Shown piece by piece: positions 26,563-35,852 of a stretch of 64,000 nucleotides of DNA; within the stretch, counting starts at the first letter, position 1; the number at the start of each line of letters is the position of its first letter. The stretch is from NCBI RefSeq assembly GCF_001612615.1, contig NZ_BDAU01000009.1, forward strand, positions 310,001 to 374,000. The letters run 5' to 3'. The DNA is from Nocardia amikacinitolerans NBRC 108937 (lineage in GTDB: Bacteria > Actinomycetota > Actinomycetes > Mycobacteriales > Mycobacteriaceae). Position numbers and translations under genes: made by a program. The notes under the pieces are model-generated. The model ran no database searches. It saw nothing but the letters and a program-made list of their open reading frames with translations, and was not told the DNA's origin.

Positions 26563-27447
26563 ATGACCGACGACACACGCGTGCCCGTGACCGTGCTTGG
26601 TCTCGGTTCGATGGGCAGTGCGGTAGCGGCGGCGTTCGTCGCGGCCGGGCACCCGACCACCGTGTGGAACCGCAGCCCCGGCAAGGCCGCGCCGCTGGTG
26701 GCGCTGGGCGCGACGCACGCGGCGACGATCGACGAGGCGGTCGCGGCGAGCCCGTTGATCCTCTCGGTGCTCACGGGATTCGAAGCCACCCTTGATGCGC
26801 TCGCCCCCGCGGGGGCGGCGCTGGCCGGACGTACGCTGATCACGCTCAACAGCGGTGCACCGGCGGGCGCGCGCGAGGTGGCCCTGTGGGCCGCCGCGCA
26901 CGGTGCGCGGTTCCTGGGTGGTGCGATCAAGAACGTGCCCGCGGCCGTCGGCGCCGCCGACACGCTGTTGTACTACGGCGGCGACCGCGGCGTGTTCGAC
27001 GAATACCGTTCCACCCTTGGCGTTCTCGGCGGCGAGAACGTTCACCTCGGTGACGAACCCGACCTCGCCGCGCTGTACGAGGCGGCCGTCGGCGCGACCC
27101 TCTTGCCGACCCTGCTCGGGTTCTTCGAGGGCGCAGCGGTGCTCGCGTCGCGCGGTATCGAGGCCCGCGCGATGGTGCCGTACTCGGCCAAGTGGCTGCG
27201 CATGATCGAGTCGCTGCTGCCGCTGCTCGCCGAGGAGATCGACACCGGCGACTACACGAAGCTCGGTTCCTCGGTCGGGCTGTTCCACGATGCCGTCGAC
27301 AGCGACATGCGGGTCGGCGTCGAAGCGGGCGTCGACATGTCGTGGCATGCGCCGATGGCGGAACTGCTGCGCCGAGCGATCGCGCGCGGGCATCGCGAAC
27401 ACAGCGTGACGGCGCTGATCGAGGTGCTCAAGAACCCGGCGACGTAG
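26563..27447 (+). CDS. NAD(P)-dependent reductase, imine-reductase / beta-hydroxyacid dehydrogenase family
   Basis: This 294-residue enzyme has an N-terminal NADP Rossmann motif, VTVLGLGSMGSAVAAAFVAA, followed by GHPTTVWNRSPGKA. It then has a FLGGAIKNVPAAVGAADTLL segment. Both are hallmarks of imine reductases, which reduce C=N bonds; plain hydroxyacid dehydrogenases have a different second motif. The C-terminal half is the all-helical dimerisation domain. The natural substrate is unknown. ATG 26563 follows GGGAGG at 26553. The 3' end overlaps the convergent MarR gene by 20 bp. Confidence 0.85.
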   Translation: MTDDTRVPVTVLGLGSMGSAVAAAFVAAGHPTTVWNRSPGKAAPLVALGATHAATIDEAVAASPLILSVLTGFEATLDALAPAGAALAGRTLITLNSGAPAGAREVALWAAAHGARFLGGAIKNVPAAVGAADTLLYYGGDRGVFDEYRSTLGVLGGENVHLGDEPDLAALYEAAVGATLLPTLLGFFEGAAVLASRGIEARAMVPYSAKWLRMIESLLPLLAEEIDTGDYTKLGSSVGLFHDAVDSDMRVGVEAGVDMSWHAPMAELLRRAIARGHREHSVTALIEVLKNPAT

Positions 27448-27880
27448 CCTCCGCCGCATCCATCGCCTCCACGAAAAGGCCGAGCAGCCGGGCGAATTCG
27501 GCGCGTTCGCGCTCGGACCAGTCGGCCATGGCGGCCGCGGTCGCCATGGCGCGACGCCGGTGGGCTTCGGTGAGCATTCGGTCGCCGAGTGCGGTCGGCC
27601 GCAGCACCGCCCTGCGGCCGTCGCGCTGGTCGGCGACCCGCTCCAGCCAGCCCTCCGAAACTGCCTGGGCGACAAGTCGACTCGCGCGCGGCTGATCGAC
27701 ACCGAGAGCCGGGGCCAGCGCTCCGACGGTGGGATATTCGAGGGTCGATACGGCGTCGAGCACGCGGAAAACCGCGGGGGGAACTCGACTCTCGCCCGCC
27801 AGCGCACCGCGCGTCTGCCTGCGCCGGATGCGGACCATGGCGGCAGCGACCGCCTCGGCGGACGCGTCGCGCTCTTCCAT
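27428..27880 (-). CDS. MarR-family transcriptional regulator
   Basis: This protein of about 150 residues has a winged helix: YPTVGALAPALGVDQPRASRLV is the HTH, followed by the wing VADQRDGRRAVLRPT. That matches MarR repressors of efflux and detoxification genes. ATG 27880 has GGAG nine bases upstream. In-frame ATGs at 27889 and 27895 would give slightly longer forms without a ribosome site. It is convergent with the reductase at 26563 and divergent from a second MarR-like gene, with palindromes in the shared promoter. Confidence 0.88.
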   Translation of the reverse strand: MEERDASAEAVAAAMVRIRRRQTRGALAGESRVPPAVFRVLDAVSTLEYPTVGALAPALGVDQPRASRLVAQAVSEGWLERVADQRDGRRAVLRPTALGDRMLTEAHRRRAMATAAAMADWSERERAEFARLLGLFVEAMDAAEATSPGS

Positions 27881-27903
27881 CGGCCTCATCTCCATGTCAG
27901 ACT

Positions 27904-27929
27904 ACATATAGATGTGATCGTACATGTAC
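27904..27929. promoter_or_regulatory. Paired palindromes in divergent MarR promoter
   Basis: ACAT-ATAG-ATGT (27904-27915) and the perfect palindrome GTACATGTAC (27920-27929) lie in the 60-bp gap between two divergent MarR-type genes. This is an AT-rich island in GC-rich DNA. The site is probably the operator of one or both regulators. Confidence 0.55.
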
Positions 27930-27941
27930 ATGGAGGGCTCG

Positions 27942-28346
27942 ATGGCCGAGCGCAGAATCGGATACCTGCTGAAGGAACTCGACCGCCTGATCGAAGCGCG
28001 GTTCGACGACGACCTCGCGGCGGGCGGCCTGAGCCGACGGCACTGGCAGCTGCTGCATTCGCTGTCCGAGGGGCCGCGCTCGGCGGAGGAGTTGCGCGAG
28101 GCGCTCTCGCCGTTCTGGAAAACCGAGGGGGAGTGGGGGATCGAGATCGACCGCTTGTCGTCGGCGGGACTGATATCCGCGGACGTCGACGCGCTCGACC
28201 TGACCGCCGCGGGCCGGGCCGCCCACGACGAAACCTTCGTCCGCATCGCCGAACGCCGCCGCGCGATGGCGCGCGGCATCGAACCCGAGCAGTTCGAGAC
28301 CACCCTGCTCGCCTTACAGCGGATGATCGGCAACCTCTCGGCGTGA
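27942..28346 (+). CDS. MarR-like winged-helix regulator
   Basis: This 134-residue protein has the MarR plan: LLKELDRLIEARFDDDL dimer helix, GGLSRRHWQLLHSLSEGPRSAEELREAL and GIEIDRLSSAGLISADV, then a C-terminal dimer helix. The recognition helix is unusual and the wing very short. ATG 27942 follows GGAGG at 27932. It is divergent from a more typical MarR gene. Its target is unknown and autoregulation via the intergenic palindromes is likely. Confidence 0.8.
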   Translation: MAERRIGYLLKELDRLIEARFDDDLAAGGLSRRHWQLLHSLSEGPRSAEELREALSPFWKTEGEWGIEIDRLSSAGLISADVDALDLTAAGRAAHDETFVRIAERRRAMARGIEPEQFETTLLALQRMIGNLSA

Positions 28347-29553
<1,207 letters not shown>

Positions 29554-29629
29554 GCGAGCGAATCGTCGGCACAGCGGAGACGGCCGCATCGAGCCGCATG
29601 TGCGCCGCGACCGCGTCGAAGGCGCGCCC

Positions 29630-30127
29630 GTGAATGCCGAGGCCAACGCCAGCCGCGGCCAGATCTTCCGCGTCGTGGGACTCATCGCGGCGCTGGTGTT
29701 CGCCCTCGGCTTCTACTTCCTGCTGCTCGGCCGAATCGCGTTCGCGCTGATCGGTTCCGGTGAAGCCGCCGGGATCGCGCTGGGTGTCGGCGTGCTGCTG
29801 CTGCCGATCCTCGGTGTGTGGGTCACGGCCGCCACCGTGCGCGCGGCGTTCGCCCACCAGCACCTGGCCCGCCGCATTCACGAGGAGGGTCTGGAACTGG
29901 ACACCTCCACGCTGGCGCGGCGACCGTCGGGCCGCATCGAGCGCGGCGCGGCCGACGAACTGTTCGAGCAGGTGAAGCGGGAATGGGAGGCCGATCCGGA
30001 CAACTGGCGGGTCTCCTACCGCCTGGCCCGCGCCTACGACTACGCGGGCGACCGCACCAGAGCCCGCGAGACCATGCGCCGCGCGGTGGCGCTGGAGAAA
30101 CTGGAACGCGAGCAGCGCGAAGGGTAG
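29630..30127 (+). CDS. Two-helix membrane protein with TPR-like tail
   Basis: This 165-residue protein has two transmembrane segments (FRVVGLIAALVFALGFYFLLL and GIALGVGVLLLPILGVWVTAA). The cytoplasmic region has a helical-repeat look (FEQVKREWEADPDNWRVSYRLARAYDYAGDRTRARETMRRAVALE), which is close to a single TPR. It lies between dapB and a flavodoxin-like gene, as does Rv2772c in M. tuberculosis. Function unknown. GTG 29630 has GAAGG nearby; GTG 29600 is an alternative start. Confidence 0.8.
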   Translation: MNAEANASRGQIFRVVGLIAALVFALGFYFLLLGRIAFALIGSGEAAGIALGVGVLLLPILGVWVTAATVRAAFAHQHLARRIHEEGLELDTSTLARRPSGRIERGAADELFEQVKREWEADPDNWRVSYRLARAYDYAGDRTRARETMRRAVALEKLEREQREG

Positions 30128-30133
30128 CGAAAC

Positions 30134-30586
30134 GTGGCCCGACTGTTGATCATTCACCACACTCCGTCGCCGCACATGCAGGCGATGTTCGAGGCGGTGG
30201 TGTCCGGCGCGACCGATCCGGAGATCGAGGGCGTCGAGGTGGTGCGCCGCGCGGCGCTGGCCGTCACCGCGCCCGACGTGCTCGAAGCCGACGGCTACCT
30301 GCTCGGCAGCCCCGCGAACCTCGGCTACATGTCGGGTGCGCTCAAGCACGCGTTCGACACGTTCTACTACCCGTGCCTGGACTCCACGAAGGGTCGCCCG
30401 TACGGCCTGTACCTGCACGGCAACGAGGGCACCGAGGGCGCCGAGCGCGGTGTCGACCGCGTGACGACCGGTCTCGGCTGGGTGAAGGTGGTCGCGCCGG
30501 TGGTGGTGTCGGGGCCGCCGTCGAAGGAGGACATCGAGCGCTGCTGGGAGTTGGGGGCGACGGTCGCGGCCCAGCTGATGGGCTGA
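30134..30586 (+). CDS. Flavodoxin-like / NAD(P)H oxidoreductase family protein
   Basis: This 150-residue protein has a flavodoxin fold: LLIIHHTPSPHMQAMFEAVV is the phosphate-binding first strand and loop. GYLLGSPANLGYMSGALKHAFD is the typical second flavin loop. It probably binds FMN and transfers electrons or reduces quinones. It begins at GTG 30134, six bases after the upstream membrane protein, so the dapB-linked genes appear to form an operon. Confidence 0.85.
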   Translation: MARLLIIHHTPSPHMQAMFEAVVSGATDPEIEGVEVVRRAALAVTAPDVLEADGYLLGSPANLGYMSGALKHAFDTFYYPCLDSTKGRPYGLYLHGNEGTEGAERGVDRVTTGLGWVKVVAPVVVSGPPSKEDIERCWELGATVAAQLMG

Positions 30587-30673
30587 CGGCATGAGGTCGG
30601 CCCCGATTTTTGGTGTCTGACCACCGGGCGCCGCGGCGGTCATACTGCGTGGTGACGTTGTAGCGGGGGGATT

Positions 30674-31393
30674 GTGGACGAGTTGCTCGGGATGGGAGTG
30701 GCGAGGGTGACGTGGGCCGACGGTGGCGAGCGAGCGGTGCGACGGATCGGGTTGGTCGAAGACCACGAATCGGTCGCGATCGGTCTGGCCGCGATGCTTG
30801 CGCCGGAACCTGATCTCGATCTGGTGTGTACGGCCGGAACGGTGCCGGAGCTGCTCGCGGCGGCCGGGCCGGCGCCCGCGTTGGACCTGGTGGTGCTGGA
30901 TCTGCGCCTCGCCGACGGCTCCGCGCCGGAGGACAATGTGCGCGCGCTGCGCGAACGCGGCATCGAGGTGCTGGTGTTCACCGGCGCCGACAACGCGTTC
31001 CTGGTCCGTTCCGCGGCCCGCGCAGGCGTGCTCGGCGTGGTGCGCAAATCCGAGGACGTTCCGACGGTCGTGGCGGCCGTGCGGCGCGCGGCCTCGGGTC
31101 AGCAGGTCGTCACCACCGACTGGGCCGCCGCCATCGACGGCGATCCGCAACTGTCCGACGTGGGCCTGAGCCCGCGCCAGGAGGAAGTGCTCACGCTGTA
31201 CGCCTCGGGCGAGAAGGCTTCTCGCGTGGCGCGTCTGACCGGCCTGTCCGAGCAGACCGTCAACGACTACCTCGGCCGCATCCGCCAGAAGTACGCCGAC
31301 GCGGGCCGTCCCGCCCCGACGAAGACCGACCTCTACAAGCGCGCCGTGGAGGACGGATGGCTACCGGTTCCCGAGCGGCATCCGCGCGGATGA
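30674..31393 (+). CDS. Response regulator, LuxR/NarL-like output
   Basis: This 239-residue regulator has a receiver domain (IGLVEDHESVAIGLAAML, phospho-acceptor Asp76 in VVLDLRL, VLVFTGADN, then the lysine in GVVRKSED). A helix-turn-helix domain follows (LSPRQEEVLTLYASGEKASR, LTGLSEQTVNDYLGRIRQKY). GGGGGG precedes GTG 30674. Its stop overlaps the next start by ATGA, so RR, kinase and the third gene form one coupled operon. Target genes are unknown. Confidence 0.9.
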   Translation: MDELLGMGVARVTWADGGERAVRRIGLVEDHESVAIGLAAMLAPEPDLDLVCTAGTVPELLAAAGPAPALDLVVLDLRLADGSAPEDNVRALRERGIEVLVFTGADNAFLVRSAARAGVLGVVRKSEDVPTVVAAVRRAASGQQVVTTDWAAAIDGDPQLSDVGLSPRQEEVLTLYASGEKASRVARLTGLSEQTVNDYLGRIRQKYADAGRPAPTKTDLYKRAVEDGWLPVPERHPRG

Positions 31394-32676
31394 TCCCGTC
31401 CAGCGCGCTGGACACCGCATCGACCGCACTCGAACCCGGACCCGACTCGAGGTCGTGCCGGTGGCGTCGACTGCTGCGTGCGGTGGGCGGAAACGACATC
31501 GATGAGGCCGCCTCGGACCGGATCCTGCGCAGACTCGGCTTGACCTTCGGCATCGCCGGGATGATCGCCGCGGTGGTCGAGTTGCCGGAAATCGCCGATC
31601 AGAGTCGCTTCGCCCCGTTCGGCTGGACCGTGCTCGCGTTCGTGCTGGCGTTCGGGCTGTTCCCGGTGCTCGCCGTCGTGTCGGTCGGCATGAACAGGTA
31701 TGTCATCCAGTCCGTCGCGGGCGCCGCGGCGGTCGGCTACGTCGTCGCGATGGCGTTGATCCCGTTCGCTTACCGGCAGCCCGCGACCGACGCCACCTCG
31801 GTGTGGCTGTACCGCGTGTTCGCGCTCGGCGTGCTCGCGGCGGCGCTGGCGTGGCGGCCGGCGGTCGCGGTCGGGTATCTGATCGTCGGCGGCGCGGTGG
31901 CCGCTGTCGCCAACAAGTACGTGGTGCCGGACGGGTCGGCCTTGGCGCTGCTCGGTGATTTCGCGCGCTCGGTCGGGTTGTGCGCGCTGTTCCTGTGGTG
32001 CGCGGTCTATGCCAGGGCGGCGGCCGCCCGCGTCGACCGGGAGTCGGCGATCGCGAGCAGCCGCGCCGCCGCCGTGGCGGGCGCCGCGGCGCGGGACCGG
32101 GAGCGGGCCCGTTTCGCGGCGCTGATCCACGACGCGGTGCTCTCCACGCTGCTGGACGCCTCGCGCACCGGAACCGATTCGCCGGTGCTGCGCAAGCAAG
32201 CCGAGCGCACACTCGCCCAGCTCGACCAATTGCGCGGCGGCGAGACCGAACCCGACCGGCTGAACGCGCAGGCGGCGGTCGGCTTCCTGCGTGCGGCGGT
32301 GCACGAAGTCAATCCGGGCATCGCGTTCAGCGCGCGGCGCTGGTCCGGGGTGGACGATTTGCGGCTGCCGGTGGACGCTGCGGGCACCATCGCGGCGGCG
32401 CTGGCCGAGGCGGTGCGCAACAGTCTGCGGCACGGCACGGTGCCGGGACGCACCGTGCAGCGCTCCGTCACCGTCACCGTGAGCGCGGGCGGGATCCGGG
32501 TGGTCTTCCGCGACGACGGCGCGGGTTTCGATCCGGGCGGGGTTCCCGCGGACCGGCTCGGCATCTCGGTGAGCATCCTGGGTCGCATGCGGCAGCTGCC
32601 CGGCGGCGCGGCGTTCGTCGAATCGCAGCCGGGGGAGGGCACGTCGGTGACGCTGGTGTGGGGTAGCGATGGTTGA
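31390..32676 (+). CDS. Sensor histidine kinase
   Basis: This 428-residue kinase has about six membrane helices in its first 210 residues and no large extracellular domain. The dimerisation segment is RFAALIHDAVLSTL with phospho-acceptor His247. The ATP-binding domain has an N-box EAVRNSLRHG (Asn344), a G-box DDGAGFDPGG and the final GTSVTLVW strand. This is the NarL-cognate HisKA_3-like class, fitting the upstream regulator. ATG 31390 overlaps the regulator stop as ATGA; ATG 31357 behind GGAGG is the alternative. The end overlaps the next gene by 8 bp. Confidence 0.87.
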   Translation: MIPSSALDTASTALEPGPDSRSCRWRRLLRAVGGNDIDEAASDRILRRLGLTFGIAGMIAAVVELPEIADQSRFAPFGWTVLAFVLAFGLFPVLAVVSVGMNRYVIQSVAGAAAVGYVVAMALIPFAYRQPATDATSVWLYRVFALGVLAAALAWRPAVAVGYLIVGGAVAAVANKYVVPDGSALALLGDFARSVGLCALFLWCAVYARAAAARVDRESAIASSRAAAVAGAAARDRERARFAALIHDAVLSTLLDASRTGTDSPVLRKQAERTLAQLDQLRGGETEPDRLNAQAAVGFLRAAVHEVNPGIAFSARRWSGVDDLRLPVDAAGTIAAALAEAVRNSLRHGTVPGRTVQRSVTVTVSAGGIRVVFRDDGAGFDPGGVPADRLGISVSILGRMRQLPGGAAFVESQPGEGTSVTLVWGSDG

Positions 32677-33688
32677 CGCCGATTCCGAATTGGGCGTGCG
32701 CGATCTGCTCGGCCTGCGCGACGCGGCGGCCTGGCTGTTCCTGCTGATCCTCGAAGCGACCATCGTCCTGTACATGGTCCGCAACTTCTCCGACGCGTCG
32801 CCGTTCGCGGCCGTCACGGGGCTGGTCCTGCTCGCGGTCGCGGGCATCCTGGTGCTGGTCATACCCGTCGATCCTTTGCCCTGGCCCGCAACGGTTTTCG
32901 TGGCGGCTTCCGGACCGGTGGCGACCGCGTTGACCACCCTGCACATCGAGCACGGCTGGTCGAAGCCGGTGTGGTCGGCGTTCGCCTCGTCCTACGTGCT
33001 TGCCGTGCTCGTGTTGCGCGGCAGGCTCGGCGCCGCCTGGCTCGGCGTCGCGGGCGTGGCCGCGGTGGTCGCTGCCGTCGGCGCCACGGCCGGGCTGCGC
33101 GGCGGGTTCATCGCCGGAACGGTGGTGCCGATCGCGACGGTCGCCGGAGTGTCGGTGTGCGCCGCGATCATGCGGCCCACCCAGCGCTCGCTGCGCCTGT
33201 TGCGCGAGGAGGCGACCATGCGCGCGGCGGCCGAGGCCACCATGGCCGCGGAGAACGGCGAACGCGACCGGCAGCTGGCCAGGCTGGACCGGGTGGCGCG
33301 GCCGATTCTGGAGCGCATCGCCGACGGCGTCGAGCTCACCGCCGCCGAGCGCGAACAGTGCAGGCTGCTGGAAGCCGAACTGCGCGACGGACTGCGCGCG
33401 CCCCAGCTGGTCACCGACGAACTCAGCAGCGCTGCCCGCGGCGCGCGCTCCCGCGGCGTGGAGGTGGTGCTGCTGGACGACGGCGGTTTCGCCGGTGTGC
33501 CGCGCTGGGTGCGCCAGCGGGTGATCGACGCGGCAATCAAAGAATTGGACGCGGCGAACGCGGGCACGGTCACCGTCCGGGTGCTCCCGATGGGCCGCCG
33601 CATCCTGGCGACGGTGCTCGCCAACGCCCCCGCCACCGCCCGCCGCACCGAGATCGACGCGGCGGGCGAGGTCACCGTCACCACCTGA
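32669..33688 (+). CDS. Kinase-like membrane protein lacking catalytic residues
   Basis: This 339-residue protein has the same layout as the kinase just upstream: about six membrane helices, a helical dimerisation-like segment (RLDRVARPILERIADGVEL) and a C-terminal alpha/beta domain. The cytoplasmic part has no histidine at all. The N-box is degenerate (KELDAANAG) and there is no DxGxG motif, so it cannot act as a normal kinase. It probably heterodimerises with, or senses for, the active kinase. Its ATG at 32669 overlaps the kinase stop. It ends 6 bp from the convergent sigma factor gene. Confidence 0.75.
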   Translation: MVDADSELGVRDLLGLRDAAAWLFLLILEATIVLYMVRNFSDASPFAAVTGLVLLAVAGILVLVIPVDPLPWPATVFVAASGPVATALTTLHIEHGWSKPVWSAFASSYVLAVLVLRGRLGAAWLGVAGVAAVVAAVGATAGLRGGFIAGTVVPIATVAGVSVCAAIMRPTQRSLRLLREEATMRAAAEATMAAENGERDRQLARLDRVARPILERIADGVELTAAEREQCRLLEAELRDGLRAPQLVTDELSSAARGARSRGVEVVLLDDGGFAGVPRWVRQRVIDAAIKELDAANAGTVTVRVLPMGRRILATVLANAPATARRTEIDAAGEVTVTT

Positions 33689-33694
33689 GCCCGC

Positions 33695-34591
33695 TCACTC
33701 GAGCAGCGGAAACCGACCCGAGGTCAGCAAGCCGGTGATGGCGTCCATCTTCGCTTGCGGCGCGGCGTAATCCGGGTGCCCGCGCAGCACCGCGGCGACA
33801 TCGTGCAGGCGGATCATCTGCTCCTCGGCCTCGAGCACGGTCCGCCCGCCTGGGCTGACGGGGTGGGTGGCGAACTGCGGTGCCGCCGTATCGATGCGGC
33901 CGAGCCGCACCGCGTGCTCGACCCGTCTCGAACAGCGGCACGCCACCCGCGGGTCGGCTATCCCGCACGAGGAGCCGAGGAACGCGCCGAGACGTTTCCT
34001 GGCCCGCTCCAATCGCTTTCGGTACGCGGCGGGAGTGATGTCGAGGACCCACGCCGCGTCCGTCGAGCTCAGTTCGAAGACGTGACCGAGCACGAACGCG
34101 ACGCGTTCCTCGCGCGCCAGGCATTGCAGCATGCCCTGGCTGCAACTGAGCCGGACTTCGCTGGACAACAGCGCGGCCTGCGGACCGCGGTAGTCCTCGG
34201 CGGCCAAACCGTCGACGAGTCCCGCGCCGAACTCGTCCAGGCTGAGCTGCTGCTGTTCCTGGGGCGTTCGGGTGCGGAGGTTGATCAGGTAGTTGACACC
34301 GATGCGATACGCCCAGGTGAGCAGCTTCGCCTCGCCGCGGAAAGTGGCGAGGCGGGTGATCGCGCGGATCAGGATCTCCTGCGTCGCGTCCTCCGCCTCG
34401 GCGGGCCGCCACACCATCCGCAAGGCGAGCCGGTAGATCGGATCTCGGAGCAGGCGAATGATTTCGGCGACCGCGTCCCGGTCACCGTCCACCGCGCGGG
34501 CGACCAACTCCGCCTCCGCGCGGCGAGCGTCCTCGGTTGTCGCGATCCCGTCGACCGGGGCGTTGCCTGCCGCGACGTCTGTACTGCGCAT
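33695..34591 (-). CDS. ECF-type RNA polymerase sigma factor with C-terminal extension
   Basis: This 298-residue sigma factor has region 2 in RDPIYRLALRMVWRPAEAEDATQEILIRAI and FRGEAKLLTWAYRIGVNYLIN. Region 4 is in LAREERVAFVLGHVFELSSTDAAWVLDITPAAYRKRLERARKRL, where the usual 'E.S' recognition loop is present. About 110 extra residues follow, beginning with a cysteine-rich stretch (SSCGIADPRVACRCSRRV) that could bind metal or sense redox state. No anti-sigma gene is adjacent, so the extension may control activity. The start is ATG 34591. The haloalkane dehalogenase lies upstream on the same strand. Confidence 0.9.
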   Translation of the reverse strand: MRSTDVAAGNAPVDGIATTEDARRAEAELVARAVDGDRDAVAEIIRLLRDPIYRLALRMVWRPAEAEDATQEILIRAITRLATFRGEAKLLTWAYRIGVNYLINLRTRTPQEQQQLSLDEFGAGLVDGLAAEDYRGPQAALLSSEVRLSCSQGMLQCLAREERVAFVLGHVFELSSTDAAWVLDITPAAYRKRLERARKRLGAFLGSSCGIADPRVACRCSRRVEHAVRLGRIDTAAPQFATHPVSPGGRTVLEAEEQMIRLHDVAAVLRGHPDYAAPQAKMDAITGLLTSGRFPLLE

Positions 34592-34773
34592 CGGGTCATC
34601 TTCGGCAGCCTGCCCCGCTCCCGCAAGCCCACGGTGGTCCGGGGCGTTGCAGGCCGGTGAGCCTGGCGACGCGAGCGTCGCGAAGGTGGACCCGGGCGAG
34701 GCGAACCACGGCCGTTCGATGGCCGTGGTGCGCCGCACGAGCGCCCGGGGCGTCGTGGACCGCGAGCGCGGAC

Positions 34774-35646
34774 TCACGACCGCGCGGCCTGCGACACCAG
34801 CGCGTGCTTGCGCAACCACTCGGCGACAGCCGATCCGATCTCGCGCGGCCGATCCTCCGGTGCGTGGTGCCCGGCGGGTGGAATCGAAACCAGCTCTGCG
34901 TTGGCGAAAGTCGTTGCGGCCCAACGCGCCGACTCCGCCGAGCCGAGGCCGGTGCCGTTCTCCAACACCATGATCAGCGTCGCGATCTCGGGTGTCTCGG
35001 CGAGGTACCGGCCGTAGTTTCGCACGATGTCCACCACGTCGGCGGGCTCGCCGCCGAGCGGAATTTCCCTGGGCCACATCAGCAGTGGCTTGCGCGTGGC
35101 CGGGGTCGGGTAGGGCGCGCGGTAGACGTCGTGGTCCTCCTTCGCCAGATTCGTCACACCGTGCGGCAGGTTGAATTCGATGAACATGTTCTCCTCCAAC
35201 ACCATTCGCTCGCCCTCCGCGCTGCGGAACTTGCGGAACAGCTCGGCGCCAAGCGGCGGCATCTCGGACCACTCCATCGGCCGCAGGAAGGTCTCGATCA
35301 GTGCGATGCCGCGCACCCGGCCGGGATGGCGCGCGGCCCAGTCCATGCCGAGCGCGCCGCCCCAGTCGTGGCCGACGATCACCACCTCGTCCAGGCCGCG
35401 GCTGTCGAACCAGGCGTCCAGGTAGCGCGCGTGATCGACGAACCGGTAGTCGATGTCGGGCTTGCCCGAGTCGCCCATGCCGACGAGATCGGGGGCCAGC
35501 GCCCTGGTCTGGTCGGTGACGTGCGGAATCACATTGCGCCACAGGTAGGACGAGGTCGGGTTGCCGTGCAGGAACACCACGGGCACGGCACCCGACCCGG
35601 TGTCCGTGTAGGAGATGTAGGAATCGAGAACGTCGATTGTGGCCAC
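34774..35646 (-). CDS. dhaA: Haloalkane dehalogenase (HLD-II/DhaA-like)
   Basis: This 290-residue alpha/beta hydrolase is predicted to cleave carbon-halogen bonds with water. Halide-binding Asn29 lies in HGNPTSSYLWRN. Nucleophile Asp94 and halide-binding Trp95 lie in VGHDWGGALG. The acid is Glu118 in ALIETFLRP, and the base histidine is in PPAGHHAPED. That set, including the acid after strand 6, matches subfamily II. I chose GTG 35646 because AAGGAG lies seven bases upstream; it yields the normal DhaA N-terminus. No transporter or downstream catabolic gene is adjacent. Confidence 0.92.
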   Translation of the reverse strand: MATIDVLDSYISYTDTGSGAVPVVFLHGNPTSSYLWRNVIPHVTDQTRALAPDLVGMGDSGKPDIDYRFVDHARYLDAWFDSRGLDEVVIVGHDWGGALGMDWAARHPGRVRGIALIETFLRPMEWSEMPPLGAELFRKFRSAEGERMVLEENMFIEFNLPHGVTNLAKEDHDVYRAPYPTPATRKPLLMWPREIPLGGEPADVVDIVRNYGRYLAETPEIATLIMVLENGTGLGSAESARWAATTFANAELVSIPPAGHHAPEDRPREIGSAVAEWLRKHALVSQAARS

Positions 35647-35852
35647 GGGAGGCTCCTTCGGTGTCGTGGGTGTCGCGTCACGCCGCACCCTTTCGCTGCT
35701 CGCACCCGTTTCGACACAGCGCCGCCGCCGGTTGTGACCGCCCGGCATGTGACGCTCGACACAGCCGTTCCGCCCTCGTTGTCCTCCCGGCGGAACCCTC
35801 GGCCGGAAGTACGCCGACCGAACTTGTCGGACCCCAGTGGCATCCTTCGGAT

